NCBI GenBank assembly: GCA_030591405.1
Contig: JAUVBC010000117.1
Coordinates: forward strand, 1-6,956
Length of the DNA: 6,956 nt
Origin: Candidatus Zixiibacteriota bacterium
GTDB taxonomy: Bacteria > Zixibacteria > MSB-5A5 > GN15 > PGXB01
Reading direction: 5' to 3'
Both the position numbers and the translations under genes were made by a program. Positions 1-6,119 of this stretch are shown piece by piece. Each line of letters starts with the position of its first letter. The first letter of the stretch is position 1. The notes below the pieces were generated by a model that was not told the DNA's origin, ran no database searches, and saw only the letters and a list, made by a program, of their open reading frames with translations.

Positions 1-1999
1 ATGGTATAAATATTTTTTCTATTAAATCGCGTGACATCCCGGTCCCGGTATCAACCAGCGTTATCTGCACCGCTTGTTCCATACGGCGACCAATAATTGA
101 GATCTTACCACCGTCGGGCATCGCATCAAGAGCATTAAGCAGAAGATTTGTAAAGACCTCTCTCAGTTCCGATGGTTCCGCCGAGATTGTGATATTTTCC
201 ACCGGCTCTTTTTCCAGACTGATTTTGAGTCCAACACTTTGAACCAGTCTCTCCCAGCGCGGCTGTATCATCTCAAGCGAATCATCTATCAGTCTTTGCA
301 GATCAATCGGCTCTTTGATTCCCTTTCTATCCGATTTGGCCAACTGTCTCAGGCGTTTCAGAATCTCGCCCGAATCAAGCGCCGAGGTTTCAATCAGTCG
401 GGCATCTTTGATGATTTTATCGATAAAAGCATCACCCGCTTTTGATTCTGTTTTCTGCAAAATCAGCTGGCTTCGTCCAAGAATTGCACCTATAACATTA
501 TTCAGATCATGGAAAACTCCGCCGGCCAGCTCTCCCAGCGTTCTAATATTTTCTATCGATGAAAATTTATTATGCAACTGCTCCAGTTGTTCTGACAATA
601 GTTCGATTTTATGACGATTCAAGAATTTCTCATGTAGCCCCGATAAAAACCTGACAATAGTATCAAGCTCGCCTTGATACTTGCTGAGGTAATTTCCGGG
701 CAATGGCGAACCGATATTCAAAAAACCAAAAATTGCATTACCGGTTTGTATCGGCAATATCAAATTAGAACGAACTCCTTCTTTAAATAATAAACTGGAA
801 ATTTTATTATCCAAATTTGAGGCGGTTAGTTCATCAAAACGGGATTGCCCGGAATCAATTACAGCTTCAAACCATGTCCCGCTAATAGGAAATGTAATAT
901 TTTTTTGTAGTAAAGAATTCTTACCGGACGATACCAAACCCTCGATCTGCATCCTATTCTCAAGAGGATAAAACCGACTAATAGAAATATGATTGATTAT
1001 AATCGACTCGTTCAGATGAGAAAACAGGTAATCGGCCAGACTTTGTTGGGAACATTTGGCGTCCGTCATTTTTTCAAGCGATCTAAATAGCTGCCGCCAA
1101 TTGGAAACAGGCGAAAAATGTCGAAAAGATAATTTGGCAAGAATCTGTTTTAGCTCCTCAAGGAATCGTGCCGTTTCATACGAATTAACATCCGGTATTT
1201 GACCGGTAAAAAGATATTCAAAATTATCATCGACAGTTCCGCCGATAGCATAACGAGCAAGCGGCGCGTAATTTAATGCGGTTGTATACTCAGGAACGAC
1301 AGATAGCGGTGAATATAGTATATCTTCATTTATTAATCCGGCAATATTTTTGGCAGCCTCACCCTCCAGAATCTGAGAATTCGTTTCAAAATCACCAATA
1401 CCGCCAGCTGCTTTTCTTAAGACAAAAGTATCACCACTGCCATGATAATAAGCAGCCGATCCTCCCCCAATTGTCTCAACAATCCATTCCGGCAATAAAC
1501 AGAGAAATGAATCAAAAGATTTTTCCGAAGATATTTTATCAAGCAAAATCGAGGCCAGACTTTCCGTTCTTATAGTCTGTTCATCGATCTCACTTAAATG
1601 AGAAAAATATTCACCCAAATTATATTTTTTGAGAAGTTCGCCTCGGTCAAATTTTACTATATCTTGAGGGCTACCAAAAAAGCCGCCAATAATTCTGTTC
1701 TCGGCCAGAATTGGTATAAACAGATTCTCTTCGACAGCAATCTCTTTTGGGGCCAATTCAAACCTTTTATAATAGCTTTTATTGAAAAACCCAGTCGAAT
1801 ATTTTACTGGCAATTCCTCCTGCGGTATATACAAATACCTTATTTCCCTGGAATTTAAAATTCTGTCCGAAGCAGAATAAAACAGATTTGGTAGAAGCGA
1901 ACTAAGAAAAAGAGATATTTTCTCGTCGCCTATATTAGACTTTGAAGACAATAATTGCGAATACTGATCTTCGCCAAGTATTTTGATCTTATGACTCAT
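1..1999 (-). CDS. Soluble GAF-GAF sensor histidine kinase (C-terminus cut by window edge)
   Basis: This frame is open without a stop for 666 codons from the ATG at 1999 to the left edge, so the end of the gene is missing. The product has no signal peptide or membrane helix and is likely cytoplasmic. An unassigned N-terminal stretch (about 1-130) is followed by two GAF-like modules (about 140-300 and 307-470), a short coiled coil, and a DHp domain with phosphoacceptor His497 in FHDLNN. Asp498 and Asn501 give the DxxN phosphatase-type pattern after the His. The ATPase domain has an N box (NLLLNALDA, Asn622) and a G1 box (DTGTGMS, Asp650), and the window ends just after IFIP of the F box. The ATG is the only start codon after the preceding in-frame TGA, and its ribosome binding site is weak. 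It lies 55 bp behind the membrane GAF sensor fragment and is probably co-transcribed with it. The ligand and partner regulator are unknown. Confidence 0.9.
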   Translation of the reverse strand, partial: MSHKIKILGEDQYSQLLSSKSNIGDEKISLFLSSLLPNLFYSASDRILNSREIRYLYIPQEELPVKYSTGFFNKSYYKRFELAPKEIAVEENLFIPILAENRIIGGFFGSPQDIVKFDRGELLKKYNLGEYFSHLSEIDEQTIRTESLASILLDKISSEKSFDSFLCLLPEWIVETIGGGSAAYYHGSGDTFVLRKAAGGIGDFETNSQILEGEAAKNIAGLINEDILYSPLSVVPEYTTALNYAPLARYAIGGTVDDNFEYLFTGQIPDVNSYETARFLEELKQILAKLSFRHFSPVSNWRQLFRSLEKMTDAKCSQQSLADYLFSHLNESIIINHISISRFYPLENRMQIEGLVSSGKNSLLQKNITFPISGTWFEAVIDSGQSRFDELTASNLDNKISSLLFKEGVRSNLILPIQTGNAIFGFLNIGSPLPGNYLSKYQGELDTIVRFLSGLHEKFLNRHKIELLSEQLEQLHNKFSSIENIRTLGELAGGVFHDLNNVIGAILGRSQLILQKTESKAGDAFIDKIIKDARLIETSALDSGEILKRLRQLAKSDRKGIKEPIDLQRLIDDSLEMIQPRWERLVQSVGLKISLEKEPVENITISAEPSELREVFTNLLLNALDAMPDGGKISIIGRRMEQAVQITLVDTGTGMSRDLIEKIFIP

Positions 2000-2057
2000 A
2001 TGTTTTATTTTTCGTCTTGTCGGTCAGCAGGTCAGTCAGATTTTCTTCTCTGACTTA
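1992..2057 (-). other. Stop of sensor fragment, small hairpin and open in-frame extension before the kinase gene
   Basis: After the TAA at 2055-2057 the sensor frame stays open for 21 more codons (starting VREENLTDLL) until a second TAA at 1989-1991, which overlaps the kinase start codon region. Directly after the first stop the transcript can form a 7-bp hairpin, AGTCAGA / TCTGACT, with an 8-nt loop (2034-2055). There is no U-run, so it does not look like a terminator. The CTGAC motif also recurs in the gap. The function is unknown. A 21-codon open run is expected by chance roughly a third of the time, so the extension is only suggestive. Confidence 0.35.
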
Positions 2058-2519
2058 ATAATCATTTAGCAGGTTGACAATATCATTGGATGATTCTTCC
2101 ATCTTGGAAAGAATTCTATTGGCGTCACCATCCATATTGGTACCCTTGATCCTTAAAATCTCAAGGGAACCCTGAAGTTTGGTCATAGGGGCTTTTAAGC
2201 GGCGTTGCAGGTTGTTGTCCGATTTGTTAGACCTGAGTATATCATTTGTATTTCCGGTTGAAGTCATCATACGGGTTAGTTGTTGCAGTTTTATAGAATC
2301 GGCGATTTTGGCGGCAATCGTTTTGCAAAAGCTGATAGCCGTCGAATTATAGGAAGTTCGCTCCCAGGCTCTCATCTCGCCCAGGGTTATCATTCCAAAG
2401 GTCCGGCCATTAACAACAATAGGAACAATTAGAGCTGATTGAACTCCCGGAAATACCAGTGAGTTAACTTCGCTTTTTTCCATTCGGGATTCAGTATCAT
2501 TTTGATTTATTAAAAGCAA
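2055..2519 (-). CDS. C-terminal fragment of membrane GAF sensor: half GAF plus His-less DHp-like domain
   Basis: This is the continuation, in the same frame, of the sensor gene that stops at 2529. The TTG at 2519 is only the first possible restart codon, and an ATG follows at 2483. Residues 1-80 are the second half of a GAF domain (GVQSALIVPIVVNGRTFGMI), which would not fold alone. Residues about 100-154 resemble the two-helix dimerisation domain of histidine kinases: RRLKAPMTKLQGSLEIL aligns with the usual HELRTPL-type H box. Arg106 occupies the phosphoacceptor His position, and the protein ends at the close of helix 2 (IVNLLNDY) with no ATPase domain. It therefore cannot be a kinase. The domain might instead dimerise with the neighbouring kinase. 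AAGAAGG lies 3 nt before the TTG, which is tight for a ribosome binding site. It is most likely the distal part of a nonsense-interrupted gene, and independent expression is doubtful. Confidence 0.6.
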   Translation of the reverse strand: MLLINQNDTESRMEKSEVNSLVFPGVQSALIVPIVVNGRTFGMITLGEMRAWERTSYNSTAISFCKTIAAKIADSIKLQQLTRMMTSTGNTNDILRSNKSDNNLQRRLKAPMTKLQGSLEILRIKGTNMDGDANRILSKMEESSNDIVNLLNDY

Positions 2520-2528
2520 ACGACCTTC

Positions 2529-2531
2529 TTA
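2529..2531 (-). other. In-frame ochre codon interrupting the membrane GAF sensor
   Basis: The TAA falls between ...TYWHQVVA and EGRLLLINQ..., with the same reading frame continuing directly on both sides (TAA GAA GGT CGT TTG). The sequence on either side joins into one normal GAF domain, so this is a substitution-type interruption and not a frameshift. A single change from GAA would create it. TAA also ends the lipoprotein gene and efp in this window, so it is a normal stop in this genome. Confidence 0.8.
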
Positions 2532-4061
2532 GGCCACGACCTGGTGCCAATAAGTCAGCTCTTTTGATAATATTGAATCGTCAGTATTTAAATCAGCCAT
2601 AGGACGAATGGTCTTAATGGCGGAGGTTTTTAATTTTGTCCTGAAATCATCAAGCAGGGAAATTCTTACCATAGTAGTACTTAAATTGTTAAGTATAGAA
2701 TCAACCGCCGCTTTAAGTAAATATTCAATATCAGTCGCTTTCCTCACGGCAGATTCAAACCCGTTGATCGCTGCCAAACATCTGTCCCGCTCGAATATTG
2801 CGCGCTGATTTAATTCCGCTTCAATCGCCGAGGTCATTGAATAGGCCATAACTTCAGCAAGCAGCATATCTTTACGCCCAAAATGAGAGGCGGCCGAATG
2901 CCCCAGAGTCATGATTGCGACCACTCGATTATCAATTATTATTGGCTGGGCAATGAAACTGCACTGTCCACAACCGATAAACATCGAATCAGCAACCTGA
3001 TTGCCGACTTCATTGATATTATCAATTAGAATCGGTTTTTTGTCAGATAATGTTTTCCTGAAATTAAAGTTTTTCATTATAGATGAATTTCCACCATCCA
3101 GCAGGATATTGCCATTAATACCAACCGTATATACTTTTGGATTGGTTTGCTTTTTCCCAAGAATAGCCAATGAGAAATATTCAGCCCCAACTGCCTGATT
3201 GAATAGTCGATGAAACAGAGAAAGATTTAAACTTATTGAATTTTTGGTCGCAAGTATATTTTTTATATGTCCTGAATACTGCCAGCATTTGGAATAAAAG
3301 CGCTCTTTTTTGTCTATATATTCGTTGTTAAGGCGATTCGTTAAAATTCTGGTTATTCCGTCCAACGATTTTCTATCCGTATCGGTAACAATTTCTCCCT
3401 TTTCTTTTCTGAATAACATAATAATTTGGGCCTGATTATTAATCATAATCTGGAGGCAATAATCAGATGGAAAACTGGAGATTATTTGAACCGATTGTTG
3501 CCTGGCGTCAGCTGAAGAAAAATCTAAATTCTTTAATAATGATGTTTCATTCTTCTCCACTGCTTCAAAATCGGTACAAACATATTTTTTCAATTGATTC
3601 TGTCTATTAAAAACAATATAGGCGCCGAATTTGAATTCACGAGAAATCATAAGCGGAATACGCTTTAAGACAGATTTCATATTTTGAGAATGAAAAATAA
3701 CCTTCTCTATATCAAGAGAATTTGAAAAACCTGCGGAATAATTAGTTTCTTTGGTTTGCCGTCTTTTTCCGGGAAGCCAGATTGAGGCTCCAGCTATCAT
3801 TAAAGTTACACCGGAGACAACTCCAATACCAAGGGCCAACTCACGGTAAACCGGCTCTGACAAAAAAGGAACCGTATCAAGGAGATTTTGATGGCTAATC
3901 AATTGAAGAATCGAAACAATGCCGAGAACAGAAATCCCAAAAAATGTATACCGGTAACTATCTTTGTTATTCTCAAAAGCCTTAACTTTTATTTTTGCCA
4001 TAAGAACAAGTAACAAGAAAAATATTGCGCTAAAAAAAACGTCTATGATTAATTGCGACAT
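2529..4061 (-). CDS. Membrane-anchored multi-GAF sensor protein, truncated by in-frame stop
   Basis: The 510-residue product starts with three hydrophobic segments (about 5-23, 39-57 and 75-95) followed by a basic stretch (GKRRQ), so the rest is predicted to face the cytoplasm. GAF-like modules follow: a weak one at about 118-245, a clearer one at about 275-415 (PIIIDNRVVAIMTLG near its end), and the first half of a third from about 430. The frame stops at 2529 inside that third GAF and continues in the same frame beyond the stop, so the original protein was about 668 residues. The ATG has a good ribosome binding site (GGGAG, about 7 nt upstream) and faces a TATAAT box. It is the first gene of a sensory pair with the GAF histidine kinase downstream. 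The ligand is unknown. Cys364 and Cys367 (GCGQC) in the second GAF are a possible metal or redox site, but this is speculative. Confidence 0.8.
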   Translation of the reverse strand: MSQLIIDVFFSAIFFLLLVLMAKIKVKAFENNKDSYRYTFFGISVLGIVSILQLISHQNLLDTVPFLSEPVYRELALGIGVVSGVTLMIAGASIWLPGKRRQTKETNYSAGFSNSLDIEKVIFHSQNMKSVLKRIPLMISREFKFGAYIVFNRQNQLKKYVCTDFEAVEKNETSLLKNLDFSSADARQQSVQIISSFPSDYCLQIMINNQAQIIMLFRKEKGEIVTDTDRKSLDGITRILTNRLNNEYIDKKERFYSKCWQYSGHIKNILATKNSISLNLSLFHRLFNQAVGAEYFSLAILGKKQTNPKVYTVGINGNILLDGGNSSIMKNFNFRKTLSDKKPILIDNINEVGNQVADSMFIGCGQCSFIAQPIIIDNRVVAIMTLGHSAASHFGRKDMLLAEVMAYSMTSAIEAELNQRAIFERDRCLAAINGFESAVRKATDIEYLLKAAVDSILNNLSTTMVRISLLDDFRTKLKTSAIKTIRPMADLNTDDSILSKELTYWHQVVA

Positions 4062-4066
4062 AGTTT

Positions 4067-4106
4067 TACTCCCGGGAATAATCCCATATTTCAGCTATTC
4101 ATTATA
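4067..4106 (-). promoter_or_regulatory. Candidate promoter -10 box and ribosome binding site of the GAF sensor gene
   Basis: On the minus strand, TATAAT (4101-4106) lies about 40 bp before the ATG at 4061. A GGGAGT ribosome binding site lies closer to the start. No convincing -35 box is found at normal spacing. The ribosome binding site is solid and the promoter assignment is weak. Confidence 0.35.
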
Positions 4107-4165
4107 ATTTTCGGCAAAAATGATAGATTTCTTAGCCCTTGAGCGAAAAGGTTTTAGGGGTTTTT

Positions 4166-4202
4166 ATCAATAATGAATTGGATATCCCCCATAATAATTG
4201 AT
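4166..4202. repeat. Dyad upstream of the sigma-54 element, possible activator site
   Basis: The perfect palindrome GGATATCC (4180-4187) is flanked by ATCAAT (4166-4171) and ATTGAT (4197-4202), which are inverted around almost the same centre (within half a base). It sits roughly 100 bp before the -12 box, where enhancer-binding activators of sigma-54 usually bind. A second inverted repeat, AACTT-N5-AAGTT, lies at 4247-4261. AT-rich sequence makes such short dyads common, so the role is inferred. Confidence 0.3.
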
Positions 4203-4269
4203 CAGACATATCCTGGCGTCTTTCCCAGAACATGCTATCTCCCTGCAACTTATCTCAAGTTTTCCATAC

Positions 4270-4285
4270 TGGCATCGCGATTGCA
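4270..4285 (+). promoter_or_regulatory. Sigma-54 (RpoN) -24/-12 promoter of the lipoprotein gene
   Basis: TGGCAT-N5-TTGCA matches the known consensus TGGCAC-N5-TTGCW with one mismatch. The invariant GG and GC pairs are separated by exactly 10 nt. Transcription would begin about 12 nt after the -12 GC, near 4296, leaving a leader of about 50 nt that contains the strong ribosome binding site at 4337-4343. No sigma-70-like promoter competes convincingly in the same stretch. If correct, expression needs an AAA+ enhancer-binding activator, and none is seen in this window. Confidence 0.6.
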
Positions 4286-4336
4286 TAACCTTATTGAAAA
4301 GGAATTGAAACTAATGACTACATCGCTTCTGGCGAA

Positions 4337-4343
4337 AAGGAGG
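4337..4343 (+). promoter_or_regulatory. Ribosome binding site of the lipoprotein gene
   Basis: AAGGAGG lies 4 nt before the ATG at 4348. It is a full-strength Shine-Dalgarno sequence, the strongest in the window, and it fixes the start codon. Confidence 0.85.
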
Positions 4344-4347
4344 TCGG

Positions 4348-5157
4348 ATGAAGAAAAGGTTATATGTTCAAATTATTTCGCTTTTCTTAATGGCAATCGT
4401 CCTGGGATTATGGGGATGCGAAAAGAAAATGAGCGCACCAATCATCAACAGTAGTGAATATACACCTACCATTGAAGATTATTTCCCATTATCTGCCGGG
4501 AAGACTATCAAAATCGTTTCTACCAACACCGGTTATGAACCGAACATTATTATAAGGGAACAATTCGAATGCGGCGAAGGAGTCGATTTGGAGAATCAAT
4601 CGATTTACCCATGGATCCATACAAATCTCGCTTATCCATCAGTTGTTGATACTTCATATTTTTATCTGACAGAATCCGCATTATACTTTTATGAGACTGC
4701 CGATTCCGATCCTGAAAAAATTCTTGAGGAACCAATAGAAGTAGGAAAAACCTGGCAGCGGTTTGGAAGCTACACCGCTGGCGCAGATAACTTATATAAT
4801 AACATTCTTGACAGCTTGTTATCCAAAGAAACTGGAGATGTTGAACTAATCCAGGAAGACAAAGGCAATCTCCCTGATGATAATGGATTCTTTTCTGGTA
4901 AGATATACCCGACCTCCGGTTCAGGACTGATGACAATCGTTGCGATTGAAAACATCCAATTGGAGAATGGAAATCTTTACAGGGATTGTATCAAAGTTCA
5001 GAATGAAAGAGGCGACAATACCAATTACTATTGGTATGCCAAAAATTACGGACTGATTAAATATATTATCGGTGCCACCACCGAAAGTTTGGCATTGGAC
5101 AATATTCCGGATGGAATAATTGTCGGTGAGTACGATAACGGTAGCAACATCTTCTAA
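4348..5157 (+). CDS. Secreted lipoprotein of unknown function
   Basis: The 269-residue product opens with a type II signal peptide: KKR, a hydrophobic core (about 9-22), then the lipobox LWGC with lipidation expected on Cys24. Residue +2 is Glu, which does not suggest inner-membrane retention in the usual Asp rule, so an outer-membrane location is likely. The mature part is probably beta-rich. It begins with DYFPLSAGKTIKI (44-56) and ends with a YYWYAKNYGLIKY stretch (227-239). This pair of motifs recurs, from memory, in uncharacterised lipoproteins of Bacteroidetes-like and candidate-phylum bacteria. Two cysteines (75 and 214) could form a disulfide. No enzyme motif is seen. It is a single-gene unit with a sigma-54-type promoter, divergent from the GAF sensor pair, and it ends at a terminator. 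That suggests signal-controlled expression, possibly by its neighbours. The function is unknown. Confidence 0.9.
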   Translation: MKKRLYVQIISLFLMAIVLGLWGCEKKMSAPIINSSEYTPTIEDYFPLSAGKTIKIVSTNTGYEPNIIIREQFECGEGVDLENQSIYPWIHTNLAYPSVVDTSYFYLTESALYFYETADSDPEKILEEPIEVGKTWQRFGSYTAGADNLYNNILDSLLSKETGDVELIQEDKGNLPDDNGFFSGKIYPTSGSGLMTIVAIENIQLENGNLYRDCIKVQNERGDNTNYYWYAKNYGLIKYIIGATTESLALDNIPDGIIVGEYDNGSNIF

Positions 5158-5177
5158 CATTAAAATAGCGTAATTTT

Positions 5178-5210
5178 AAAAAACCGGGTAGCAAAGCTAT
5201 CCGGTTTTTT
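5178..5210. terminator. Bidirectional rho-independent terminator
   Basis: AAAAAACCGGGTAGC - AAA - GCTATCCGGTTTTTT folds into a 15-bp stem (one G-T pair) with a 3-nt loop. Runs of six A and six T at its edges give a U-tract on either strand. It lies between the lipoprotein stop (5157) and the stop of the convergent eIF2B-like gene (5232), so it can end both transcripts. Confidence 0.9.
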
Positions 5211-5231
5211 GTTTTTGTGTACTATTCGAAT

Positions 5232-6119
5232 TCAATATTTATCGTTTATGATTCTCTTTTTTAGCGATTGTGATGTATCAACCCCCAAATCAGAAATAAA
5301 CCTATCGGCCAGATTATTATTGATTATTTCAAAATATTGGTTAATAACAGTGATATTTTCAGGACAACCCGATGGCCAGATTTCCCGTGAGTTATAATCA
5401 TTTTTCAGATTTGCATGTAAACCTGACTTCTTTATTTTCAACGACTCAAACAATATCGCCGATTTCACACGATATTTTCTGGCACTCTCTAACAACACTC
5501 TGCTACCGATTTTATTAATAAACTTGTCTTGACCGACTGAATCAGCTCCCAACATTAAAAGATCGGTTTTTGATAACAATTCATGAAGAAGCGCATCAAC
5601 TGTAAATACAACTTCAATCCCAAGATCGGAAAAAAACTGAGCCATTGCTCTTCCTTCATTTGCCGGACGCGCCTCTGACATATATATTTTACTTATCTTT
5701 TTGCAATAAGATTCTATCACTTTTTTAACCAAACCGGAATTGCTATATGTCGCTATTGCAATTTTACCCTTTGTTTTTGAAAATAACACAGAGCTGTTTT
5801 TTATAATTTTTCTGTCAATTTTTGTTAAATCTTTAACAAGCAGTTTAAATCTATCCAAAGCAATTGTTGCTAATTTAATATCTGAAATTGATTCAGAAAT
5901 TATTTTATTGGCTCTATTTAATCCATTAGCAACTATTGCCATCGCCGAGAATTTTGCCATAACAGCTTTATTAAAAATAAACAGTTGTCTCAGTGCATCT
6001 GAATTCAGATTATTTTCTTTTAAATATTGTAGATTATATTTTAGAACTGAGTCTAATATTTCCGATGACCCGGATTTATTATCACTTAATATTTTTCGTT
6101 CAAGACCAGAACGGCTCAT
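5232..6119 (-). CDS. eIF2B alpha/beta/delta-like protein (IF-2B superfamily), isomerase Cys replaced by Ser
   Basis: This 295-residue protein has an N-terminal helical part (about 1-110) and the Rossmann-like C-terminal half of the eIF2B/MtnA/ribose-1,5-bisphosphate isomerase superfamily. Visible motifs are KIAIATYSNSG (119-129), SEARPANEG (148-156), Asp175, LGADSV (190-195, Asp193), INKIGS (201-206), FESLK (224-228) and a terminal YFEIINNNLADRFISDLG (262-279). In the sugar-phosphate isomerases the first motif is THCNxG with a catalytic Cys. Here it is TYSNSG (Ser126), while the catalytic Asp (Asp193) is kept. Isomerase activity is therefore doubtful, and a regulatory or binding role like that of eIF2B subunits is possible. 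The ATG overlaps the RNase HIII stop as ATGA, so translation is probably coupled. The bacterial role of such proteins is not established. Confidence 0.85.
   Translation of the reverse strand: MSRSGLERKILSDNKSGSSEILDSVLKYNLQYLKENNLNSDALRQLFIFNKAVMAKFSAMAIVANGLNRANKIISESISDIKLATIALDRFKLLVKDLTKIDRKIIKNSSVLFSKTKGKIAIATYSNSGLVKKVIESYCKKISKIYMSEARPANEGRAMAQFFSDLGIEVVFTVDALLHELLSKTDLLMLGADSVGQDKFINKIGSRVLLESARKYRVKSAILFESLKIKKSGLHANLKNDYNSREIWPSGCPENITVINQYFEIINNNLADRFISDLGVDTSQSLKKRIINDKY

Larger units (their letters stand above)
4062..4347. other. Divergent intergenic regulatory region
   Basis: These 286 bp separate the leftward sensor operon from the rightward lipoprotein gene. They hold a TATAAT facing left, a sigma-54-type element facing right (4270-4285), dyads at 4166-4202 and 4247-4261, and both ribosome binding sites. 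GCGAAAAGG occurs twice (4143-4151 and 4332-4340), and the second copy is part of the lipoprotein ribosome binding site. A 93-codon frame starting at 4173 overlaps the lipoprotein gene out of frame. It has no family resemblance that I can see and is not called. Confidence 0.6.

Noticed and set aside
239..614. Two overlapping plus-strand open frames of 68 and 99 codons
   Set aside because: They lie antisense to the conserved DHp and ATPase region of the histidine kinase and show no family motif or ribosome binding site.
1276..1858. Plus-strand open frames of 99 and 86 codons
   Set aside because: They are antisense to the N-terminal and first GAF part of the kinase. Their composition looks like a reverse reading of real coding sequence.
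2055..4061. Reassigned TAA codon as an explanation for the split sensor
   Set aside because: TAA ends the lipoprotein gene and efp normally here, and the other long frames contain no internal TAA. A code change is therefore not supported.
4173..4454. Plus-strand frame of 93 codons in the divergent intergenic region
   Set aside because: It overlaps the lipoprotein signal peptide out of frame, spans the sigma-54 element and has no ribosome binding site.
4550..5160. Minus-strand frames of 128, 61 and 79 codons
   Set aside because: They are antisense to the lipoprotein gene, which has a strong ribosome binding site and lipobox.
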